Assembly: GCA_052035295.1 (NCBI GenBank)
Contig: JBPOHS010000046.1
Coordinates: 34,414-98,413, forward strand
From: HdN1 sp052035295
GTDB taxonomy: Bacteria; Pseudomonadota; Gammaproteobacteria; Pseudomonadales; Ketobacteraceae
Length of the DNA: 64,000 bases
Direction of reading: 5' to 3'
The position numbers and the translations under genes were made by a program. Below, one piece after another: positions 26,530 to 33,423 of the stretch. The notes beneath the pieces are model-generated. The model saw only the letters and a list, made by a program, of their open reading frames with translations. It searched no databases and was not told the DNA's origin. The first letter of the stretch is position 1, and each line of letters begins with the position of its first letter.

Positions 26530-29034
26530 TCAGGCAGACCGGCGGTATTCCTCCATCCAGCGGGTCATGGCGTCTGCGCTCATTGCCTTGCTGAACAGGA
26601 ATCCCTGTACCTGATTACAACCTTCGGCCCTGAGGAAATCGAGCTGCTGGCGGGTTTCGACGCCTTCCGCGATGACACACAGATCGAGGCTGCGGGCGAG
26701 TGCGATGATCGCTCGGGAGATAGCCATGTCGTTGGTGTCGCGCGGAATGTCCCGTACGAACGAACGGTCGATTTTCAGTTTGCGGATGGGCAGCGTCTTC
26801 AGGTAAGCCAGGGACGAATAGCCGGTGCCGAAGTCGTCTATCGACAGTTCGACACCCCGCTGGCGCAGCTTTTCCAGCATGGGAATGGAATCGTCGCTTT
26901 GATCCATGAAGAAGCCTTCGGTGACCTCCAGCTCCAGCCATTCCGGCAGGCAGCCAGTGTCATGCAGGGCGCGCTCGACGGTGTCGAGCAGTTCCTTGCT
27001 GCGCAGCTGGCGGTCGGCCATGTTGACCGCCACCCGGAAGTCAGTGTGCCCGGTACGCTGCCATTGGCTCATCTGGCGACAGGCCGTACGCAGAATGTAT
27101 TCCCCCAGCGAGACAATCAGGCCGCTTTCTTCAGCCAGTGAAATGAATTTCCCTGGCTCTACCAGCCCCAGTCGTGGGTGGTCCCAACGTACCAGCGCTT
27201 CGACGCCGATCAGTGCGCCCGTTGTCAGGCTGATCTGGGGTTGGTAATGCAACAGGAATTCGCCGCGCTCCAGCGATTGCCGCATTTCGTTTTCCAGTGT
27301 CATGCGCTCGATGACGCGGGCCGACAGATCGGCGGTGTAGAACTGCAGCGTGTTACGCCCGTTGTGCTTGGCCTGGTACATGGCGACATCGGCATGACGG
27401 ACGAGCTCAGCGGCGGTGCCACCGTCGCGTGGATACATGGCGATGCCAATGCTGGCATGTACATACAAATCCCGGCCGTCGACTTGTATGGGCTGCTGAA
27501 ATTTGTGAATGATTTTCTCCGCGATGATGGTGACTTCGCGTTCGTCATCGATATCGGAAAACAGCACGACAAATTCGTCGCCACCGAGTCGTCCCACGGT
27601 ATCGGTTTTTCTCACCAGCGCCCGGAAACTGGCGGCCGCTGCCTTGAGCACGTCATCCCCCACGTTATGTCCGAGACTGTCGTTGATCTGTTTGAAGCGG
27701 TCCAGGTCGATAAACAGGACAGCGAGCAATCGCTGTGCGGGAGCTGCATCCTGAATGGCCTGCTCCAGACGGTCGAAAAACATCAACCGGTTGGGCAGGC
27801 CGGTCAGGGTGTCGTGGCGGGCAAGATGATCCAGATGAGTACGGTTTTCATACAAGGCGCTGAGGTGCTCACTGAGTTCGTTTTGCATGTCGTGCATAGT
27901 GCGGGCAAGCAAACCGATTTCATCGTTTCGCTGCACCGGCAGTGGACCCATCTGGTGTTCGCTCGAAAAGCGCCTGACGGCTTCGACCATCTGGTTGATG
28001 GAGCGTGTCGACCAGCGTGACACCATCAAGGCAACCAGCAAGGCAAGCAGACTGAACGCGATCACGATGCTGAGCACGTTACTGCCCAGCTGATTGCTGG
28101 CGTAAACGATGTCATTGAGTGGCTTGGAGAGACCCAGCACCACAAACCGGTTGGCGTCGGATTCCCCGAAAGGCAGCCGCATCAGGGCAACGACAGATTC
28201 GGGGCGCCGCGTGTGGGCTGGCACGGTCATGACCAGCTGCGCGCCTCCCGGTGCATAAAGATTGCCGGCGACAGGATGTTCCTGCTGCAGTTGATGGCGT
28301 CGCCCGGTATCGAATCCAAACACCTTGTCGGGATCCGGATGTATCAGATAATCCCCTTTGTCGTTGGTCAGGTACACATCTATTCCTGGCGCCAGGTCTT
28401 CTTTCAGCAAGCTGAAGAGGCCGTTGAGATCGACGTTGATCACCACCAGGCCAAAGCTGTTGCCGTCGCGATCCTTGATGGGGGTTGCAACGCGCAGGGT
28501 CGGCTGCTCAAGCCCCTGATGTGCGCCACGTTCATGGTTGAGCACAATGTCCGACAGGTAAATTTCACCTTCCTTGAGCTGCAGGGTTTCGAAAACATAG
28601 GGGTAGTGCCCCTTCTCCTGCAGATCATGGCCACTGACGCGCATGGGGGAAAAATTTTCCCGATCCACACGCACGAGTTCCTTGCCGTGGTTGGCGGCCG
28701 TGATCAGGCGTATCTGGAAATATTCGGGATTGAGCGCCAGCATGTTGGTGAAAATCGTGGCGATGCGTTGCTGGACCGCTTCGTCGTCCGCTTGGCCGCT
28801 AACGTCCTTGATGGCGGGCAAGGTAGCCAGCAACCGGGTATTGCGGGCGACTTCCATGAGGGCGAGGCTCATCCGGCGTCCCAGCACCTGGGTGGCACTG
28901 ATGAGCTCATTTTCGGCAGCAATCACCAGCAGTTTCCGGCTTTCGGCGTGGGAATAATAACCAGTGATACCAGACGCCAACACGGCAAACAGTGTCAGCA
29001 AAAGCGCCAGTTTTGTTGTCAGTCCATAGCGCAT
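26530..29034 (-). CDS. Membrane GGDEF-EAL protein with periplasmic sensor (MbaA-like)
   Basis: An 834-residue c-di-GMP enzyme: TM1 (about 7-27), a dCache-type periplasmic sensor (about 35-305), TM2 (about 318-340), HAMP (about 340-390), GGDEF (about 405-565) with intact 'GGDEF' at 484-488 and an upstream inhibitory-site 'RKTD' five residues before it, and EAL (about 585-830) with 'EALVRW' at 612. Both enzymatic signatures are intact, so it could make or degrade c-di-GMP. The upstream gene 46 bp away encodes a PotD-like binding protein. In Vibrio cholerae the NspS/MbaA pair has the same organisation and reads polyamines, so I infer a similar sensory pair here. The net activity is unknown. Confidence 0.9.
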   Translation of the reverse strand: MRYGLTTKLALLLTLFAVLASGITGYYSHAESRKLLVIAAENELISATQVLGRRMSLALMEVARNTRLLATLPAIKDVSGQADDEAVQQRIATIFTNMLALNPEYFQIRLITAANHGKELVRVDRENFSPMRVSGHDLQEKGHYPYVFETLQLKEGEIYLSDIVLNHERGAHQGLEQPTLRVATPIKDRDGNSFGLVVINVDLNGLFSLLKEDLAPGIDVYLTNDKGDYLIHPDPDKVFGFDTGRRHQLQQEHPVAGNLYAPGGAQLVMTVPAHTRRPESVVALMRLPFGESDANRFVVLGLSKPLNDIVYASNQLGSNVLSIVIAFSLLALLVALMVSRWSTRSINQMVEAVRRFSSEHQMGPLPVQRNDEIGLLARTMHDMQNELSEHLSALYENRTHLDHLARHDTLTGLPNRLMFFDRLEQAIQDAAPAQRLLAVLFIDLDRFKQINDSLGHNVGDDVLKAAAASFRALVRKTDTVGRLGGDEFVVLFSDIDDEREVTIIAEKIIHKFQQPIQVDGRDLYVHASIGIAMYPRDGGTAAELVRHADVAMYQAKHNGRNTLQFYTADLSARVIERMTLENEMRQSLERGEFLLHYQPQISLTTGALIGVEALVRWDHPRLGLVEPGKFISLAEESGLIVSLGEYILRTACRQMSQWQRTGHTDFRVAVNMADRQLRSKELLDTVERALHDTGCLPEWLELEVTEGFFMDQSDDSIPMLEKLRQRGVELSIDDFGTGYSSLAYLKTLPIRKLKIDRSFVRDIPRDTNDMAISRAIIALARSLDLCVIAEGVETRQQLDFLRAEGCNQVQGFLFSKAMSADAMTRWMEEYRRSA

Positions 29035-29080
29035 GAATACGATCGCTCTTGTTTTTATAGCGTGTTTTTATAACTGGCTT

Positions 29081-30106
29081 TTATAATGAGTCGCCTGAGC
29101 GAATGCTGTTCCAAAGCGTGGTGCGGCGATGAATATCTTCTACGGGTTGCAGCCATACCAGTTTGTCTTGACCGCTATCGGCGGTTGGCAGGTCGCGGGT
29201 GTTGTTGAGGCCTTGTCGTTGCACCAGCGCTTGGCTGGCAGCGGGCTCAAGCATGAAGTCAATCCATGCATGGGCAAGATTTGGCTGGGCCGTATCACGG
29301 AGAATACTCCAGCAGTCGAGCCATGCAAGTGCGCCTTCTTGCGGAATGACATAGCCGATGTCGCCGCCTGCATCCTGCAGTTGTTTGACCTGCTGACTGC
29401 CGTAATTGGCAAAAACCAGTGCCACCTGTGTTTTTGTGAACCAGTCCACGACTTCATCCGGCTGCGAGTAGAACGTCAGCACATTGCGGCGCAGTTCGAC
29501 CAGTTTTCGGGTCACCTGCGTCCAGTCTTCCGTGCCGATATGAAACGGATCTGCCAGCCCGATCGCCTGCGCGGCCAGACTGAAACTATGACTGCTGCCA
29601 TCATAGGCAAGCACCTTGCCCTGATAACGGCTTTCCCACAGTGCATTGATGGAAGTGGGGGCTTCGGTCACCAATTTTCGGTTGTAGATGATGCCCATTT
29701 CGGAATAAGTGAAAGGAATGGCATGCGGCTTTCCTTTCAGGGAAATGCCTGGAATCTCGGTGTGGTTGCGAAAACGCGGCAGCTGTTGCTGCACGTTGGG
29801 GATCCTGGCCAGATCGAGAGGAAGGGTGCGGTTGCCAGCGACCGCGCGTGTCAGTTCGGCCGTATTGGCGGCGAAGACATCAAAACGTTTTTCGCCATGA
29901 GCGTTGAGCCGGGCCCACAAGGCATCGTCGTTGCTGATATAAGTGATTTCGACGTCGACATTGTGGCGTTGCGCAAACGCCTGCACCAGATCATCGTCAG
30001 CATATCCGGGCCAGGTCAACACGTTCAGCGTTTCGCGTGCGCCCGCCGTACTGCTGGTAAAAAGCAGTAAAACGATGCCCGTGTAGATTACTCCCCGGCG
30101 CAACAT
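29081..30106 (-). CDS. PotD-like periplasmic binding protein (NspS-like)
   Basis: A 341-residue periplasmic solute-binding protein of the spermidine/putrescine (PotD/PotF) class. It has a signal peptide ('MLRRGVIYTGIVLLLFTSSTAGA') and a mature start 'RETLNVLTWPGYADDDLVQA' typical of the family, followed by 'KPHAIPFTYSEMGIIYNRKL', 'LVFANYGSQQVKQLQDAGGD' and 'ALAWLDCWSILRD'. No ABC permease or ATPase gene lies nearby. The next gene, in the same direction, encodes a GGDEF-EAL sensor, which suggests a signalling rather than transport role, as with NspS and MbaA of Vibrio. The ligand is inferred by family only. Confidence 0.88.
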   Translation of the reverse strand: MLRRGVIYTGIVLLLFTSSTAGARETLNVLTWPGYADDDLVQAFAQRHNVDVEITYISNDDALWARLNAHGEKRFDVFAANTAELTRAVAGNRTLPLDLARIPNVQQQLPRFRNHTEIPGISLKGKPHAIPFTYSEMGIIYNRKLVTEAPTSINALWESRYQGKVLAYDGSSHSFSLAAQAIGLADPFHIGTEDWTQVTRKLVELRRNVLTFYSQPDEVVDWFTKTQVALVFANYGSQQVKQLQDAGGDIGYVIPQEGALAWLDCWSILRDTAQPNLAHAWIDFMLEPAASQALVQRQGLNNTRDLPTADSGQDKLVWLQPVEDIHRRTTLWNSIRSGDSL

Positions 30107-30156
30107 GCATCCATCCCGTCAAAATATGATCAACGGAGTATAGATGATGAGCGCCG

Positions 30157-30190
30157 CAGCGGCTATGTATTAACAGCGGCTATGCATTAA
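30157..30190. repeat. Tandem 17-bp duplication at the end of nirD
   Basis: CAGCGGCTATGTATTAA (30157-30173) is followed immediately by CAGCGGCTATGCATTAA (30174-30190), one mismatch apart, and by a partial third copy. The second copy contains the nirD stop codon, so a short duplication has copied the stop region downstream. There is no obvious function. Confidence 0.8.
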
Positions 30191-30519
30191 CAGGCTATCT
30201 CGATGTCGCCTTCGATGGTGCGAACTGCATAGGTGGGAATGACGACATTGCTGTCTTCGAGGCACTCGCCTGTATCGAGGTCGAAATGGTTTTTATAAAT
30301 CGGTGATGCCACCACATTGCGTCCTTTTATATCCCCCACGAGTCCTCGGGATATCACGTTGGCATTGCTGAAGGGATCATGATTGTCGAGGGCATACACT
30401 CTTCCCTCCAGCTGGAAGAGTGCAACCTGGCGTTGTCCCACCAGGGCGCAGACGCCGAGTTCGTTTGGCAGGTCCGTGGCGGAACAGACTTTTTTCCATT
30501 GCAGGGTCTTGGCATTCAT
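30187..30519 (-). CDS. nirD: Assimilatory nitrite reductase small subunit
   Basis: NirD is the small subunit of NADH-dependent assimilatory nitrite reductase. The 110-residue protein has the Rieske-like fold without the cluster-binding Cys/His ligands: 'VCALVGQRQVALFQLEGRVY', 'ALDNHDPFSNANVISRGLVG' and 'ASPIYKNHFDLDTGECLED'. The start at 30519 has an AGGAG ribosome site 6 bases upstream; a longer in-frame extension overlaps nirB and is not credible. It follows nirB by 10 bp, so nirBD is one operon. Confidence 0.96.
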   Translation of the reverse strand: MNAKTLQWKKVCSATDLPNELGVCALVGQRQVALFQLEGRVYALDNHDPFSNANVISRGLVGDIKGRNVVASPIYKNHFDLDTGECLEDSNVVIPTYAVRTIEGDIEIAC

Positions 30520-30529
30520 AAGGATCTCC

Positions 30530-33070
30530 TTACAGGGCAACCAGCGAAATGCGTTGCTGTTTTTCTTCGCTGCGGGCGGGACGAATCTGGCCGCGTTCTT
30601 CGATAAAGACGACATTGCTGTCGGTCTCGTCACTGTTGATGAAATGACGGAAGCGTTTGACCTTGTCAGGGTCTTCGATCGTGGATTTCCATTCGCATTG
30701 GTAGGTGTTGACCAGATGCTGCATTTGCCGTTCCAGCTCATCTGCGAGTCCGAGGCTGTCATGGATAACGACATCCTTGAGGTAGGCAAGACCGCCTTCG
30801 AGGTTGTCACGCCAGACGGAGGTGCGTTGCAGTCGGTCTGCCGTCTTGATGTAAAACATCAGGAAACGGTCGATATACTGTATCAGCGTGGCATCGTCGA
30901 GGTCGCTTGCCAGTAATTCGGCATGGCGCGGCTTCATGCCGCCGTTACCACACACATAGAGGTTCCAGCCTTTTTCGGTGGCGATGATACCGACATCCTT
31001 GCTCTGGGCTTCGGCGCATTCGCGTGTGCAACCACTCACGGCAAATTTCAGTTTGTGCGGTGAGCGCACGCCGCGATACCGTTCTTCGATGTGAATGGCC
31101 ATGCCAACACTGTCTTGCACGCCGTAGCGGCACCAGGTGCTGCCCACGCAGCTTTTTACCGTGCGTACGGACTTGCCATAGGCGTGGCCGCTTTCGAAGC
31201 CGGCGTCGACGAGTTCTTGCCAGATCAGCGGAAGCTCGTGCACGCGTGCGCCGAACAGGTCGATACGCTGGCCCCCCGTGATTTTGGTGTAGAGCTTGTA
31301 TTTCTGCGCAATCTGGCCGATGACGATCAACCCTTCGGGCTTGATTTCCCCGCCGGGAATACGCGGCACGATGGAATACGTACCATCTTTCTGCATGTTG
31401 GCAAGGAAATAATCATTGGTGTCCTGCAGTTTTGCGTGCTCATTCTTGAGAACGTATTCATTCCAGGTCGATGCCAGAATGGAACCCACGGTCGGCTTGC
31501 AGATATCGCAGCCTTTGCCCTTGCCATGTTTGTGGAGGAGTTCGTCGAAAGACTGGATGCCTTCGGCGCGTACGATGTGGTAAAGCTGCTGGCGCGTGAA
31601 GGGAAAGTGTTCGCACAAATCGCGTTTGACCTCGATGCCTTTTTTCTCCAGCTCGCGATCGAGCACCTGCTTGACCAGCGCCGAACAGCCGCCGCAACTG
31701 GTCGCAGCCTTGGTGCAGGACTTCAACGCGGAAAGCTCAGTGGCCCCGTTATCGATGGCGGCGCACAAATCGGCTTTTGTCACGTTGTTGCAGGAACAGA
31801 TCATGGCCGTATCGGGCAGCGCATCCACGCCCAGTCCCACAGGCTTGGCGCCGTCACGTTGCGGCAATATCAGCGTATCCGGGAATTCCGGCAGTTCAAT
31901 ACCGTTGAGGGCGAGTTGCAATAACGTTCCGTAGGCGTCGGCATCGCCGATCAGCACAGCACCCAGCAGGGTTTTGCCATCGGCGCTGACCACCAGCTTT
32001 TTGTAAACGCGGGCGCGATCATCGCAGAACACATAGCTTTGTGCCCCCGGGGTATTGCCGTGCGCATCGCCGATACTGGCGACATCCACACCCATCAATT
32101 TGAGTTTGGTGCTCATGTCGGCACCTTCAAAGCTTGCGCCGTGAGTGCCGGCAATGGCTTCGGCAGCGACTTTCGCCATCTGGTAACCGGGCGCCACCAG
32201 GCCAAACAGTTTATTGCTCCACAAAGCGCATTCACCAATGGCAAAAACATCGGTGTCTGACGTCTGACAGTAGTTGTTTATAACGATGCCCCCGCGTGGC
32301 CCCATCGCCAGATCGCTCTTTTTCGCGAGTTCGTCACGTGGGCGAATTCCGGCAGAAAACAGGATCAGATCGGTTTCCAGCTCGCTGCCATCGGTAAACC
32401 GCATTTTCAGCGTGCGTTCGCTGCCATCTTCGATGATCTGGGTGTTTTTCTCGGTGTGCACCTTGACGCCGAGTTCCTCGATCATGCGGCGAAGTAATTT
32501 GCCGCCACCTTCATCGACCTGCACGGCCATCAGGCGCGGGGCGAATTCGACGACATGGGTTTCAAGGCCCAGATCACGCAGCGCTTTCGCGGCCTCCAAT
32601 CCGAGTAGACCGCCCCCGACAACCACTCCCACCTTGCTTTTGGCAGCGGTGGACTGAATGGCTTCCAGGTCTTCGATGGTTCGGTAAACCAAACATTCGG
32701 GGCGGTCCTTGCCTGGAATAGGGGGAACAAAAGGGTACGACCCGGTGGCCAGCACCAATTTGTCATACGCGAATTCGGTGCCGCAGGCGGTGGACACGAC
32801 CTTGCGTTGGCGATCAATGTGCGCGGCCTGCTTGTTCAGCAGGATGTTGATCTTGTGTTGTTCATAGAAGCCGGCGGGCACCAGCGAAAGATCGTCTGCT
32901 GACTTGCCGGCGAAGTATTCTGACAGGTGTACGCGATCGTAGGCTACGCGGGGTTCTTCGCATAACACGCTAATGGACATGGATTCTGCGCGAGGGTGTT
33001 GCGCCAGGGATTCGATGAATTTGTGGCCCACCATGCCATTGCCGATTACCAGTATGCGTTCTTTGTTCAT
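30530..33070 (-). CDS. nirB: Assimilatory nitrite reductase large subunit
   Basis: NirB is the 846-residue catalytic subunit that reduces nitrite to ammonium with NADH. Order: FAD/NAD(P) pyridine-nucleotide oxidoreductase ('ILVIGNGMVGHKFIE', 'VVVGGGLLGLEAAKAL', 'FAIGEC'), a BFD-like [2Fe-2S] domain with 'CSCNNVTKADL' and 'SCGGC', then a sulfite/nitrite reductase half-domain and siroheme/[4Fe-4S] domain with 'CVGSTWCRYGVQDS' and 'SGCTRECAEA'. All expected cysteines are visible. nirD follows 10 bp downstream. Upstream, a sigma-54 promoter and NtrC-like sites suggest nitrogen control. Confidence 0.97.
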   Translation of the reverse strand: MNKERILVIGNGMVGHKFIESLAQHPRAESMSISVLCEEPRVAYDRVHLSEYFAGKSADDLSLVPAGFYEQHKINILLNKQAAHIDRQRKVVSTACGTEFAYDKLVLATGSYPFVPPIPGKDRPECLVYRTIEDLEAIQSTAAKSKVGVVVGGGLLGLEAAKALRDLGLETHVVEFAPRLMAVQVDEGGGKLLRRMIEELGVKVHTEKNTQIIEDGSERTLKMRFTDGSELETDLILFSAGIRPRDELAKKSDLAMGPRGGIVINNYCQTSDTDVFAIGECALWSNKLFGLVAPGYQMAKVAAEAIAGTHGASFEGADMSTKLKLMGVDVASIGDAHGNTPGAQSYVFCDDRARVYKKLVVSADGKTLLGAVLIGDADAYGTLLQLALNGIELPEFPDTLILPQRDGAKPVGLGVDALPDTAMICSCNNVTKADLCAAIDNGATELSALKSCTKAATSCGGCSALVKQVLDRELEKKGIEVKRDLCEHFPFTRQQLYHIVRAEGIQSFDELLHKHGKGKGCDICKPTVGSILASTWNEYVLKNEHAKLQDTNDYFLANMQKDGTYSIVPRIPGGEIKPEGLIVIGQIAQKYKLYTKITGGQRIDLFGARVHELPLIWQELVDAGFESGHAYGKSVRTVKSCVGSTWCRYGVQDSVGMAIHIEERYRGVRSPHKLKFAVSGCTRECAEAQSKDVGIIATEKGWNLYVCGNGGMKPRHAELLASDLDDATLIQYIDRFLMFYIKTADRLQRTSVWRDNLEGGLAYLKDVVIHDSLGLADELERQMQHLVNTYQCEWKSTIEDPDKVKRFRHFINSDETDSNVVFIEERGQIRPARSEEKQQRISLVAL

Positions 33071-33167
33071 GGCGTATTACCCCCAGATCTGCGCGATGGG
33101 TTCCATCGCTTGTTGCCTTGGCTTCTTGTGCTCGCAGCCGCCTGCCAGCATTCCATGCAGGGGTATA

Positions 33168-33183
33168 AGCAAACGCTGTGCCT
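33168..33183 (-). promoter_or_regulatory. Sigma-54 (-24/-12) promoter for nirBD
   Basis: On the minus strand AGGCACAGCGTTTGCT carries the invariant GG at -24 and GC at -12 with exact spacing against consensus TGGCACG-N4-TTGCW. The predicted transcription start is about 33157, giving an 87-base leader before nirB. NtrC-like sites lie upstream. Confidence 0.75.
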
Positions 33184-33233
33184 GTTTTCTGAAAACGAAA
33201 AATATCGCGGTTTTTACAGTGTTTTTTGTTGTT

Positions 33234-33316
33234 TGCACGGCTTTGGTGCGCGTGTTTTTGTGCGGGTGTGCGGTTTTATGGTGCGGTATGATTTGGGTGT
33301 GCACGCATTTGGAATC
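33234..33316 (-). promoter_or_regulatory. Cluster of NtrC-like enhancer sites upstream of nirBD
   Basis: The best site is TGCACG-N5-GGTGCG at 33234-33250 (10 of 12 consensus bases of TGCACC-N5-GGTGCA). Weaker partners are centred near 33277 (good right half GGTGCG) and 33308 (good left half TGCACG). They sit about 85, 120 and 151 bp before the predicted start. This region plus the sigma-54 site accounts for most of the 353-bp gap between nirB and nasA. Confidence 0.6.
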
Positions 33317-33370
33317 CTCTTTGCGACCCAGAATGGTGCGAGTGGTGGGTTGCGCAGCTTTTTTGCGAAT

Positions 33371-33393
33371 AAAAAAGGCTCCCGAAGGAGCCT
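33371..33393 (-). terminator. Rho-independent terminator after nasA
   Basis: AGGCTCC and GGAGCCT are perfect 7-bp arms around a tetraloop. On the minus strand the stem is followed by TTTTTT, placed 30 bp after the nasA stop. It separates the nas unit from nirBD. Confidence 0.9.
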
Positions 33394-33423
33394 GAGCGGT
33401 TTGGGTAACCGGAGTGAGTGATG

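Noticed and set aside
33132..33147. Second sigma-54-like sequence upstream of nirB (TGGCAGGCGGCTGCGA on the minus strand)
   Set aside because: The GC lies one base too close to the GG; sigma-54 spacing is strict and a properly spaced site is present at 33168-33183.
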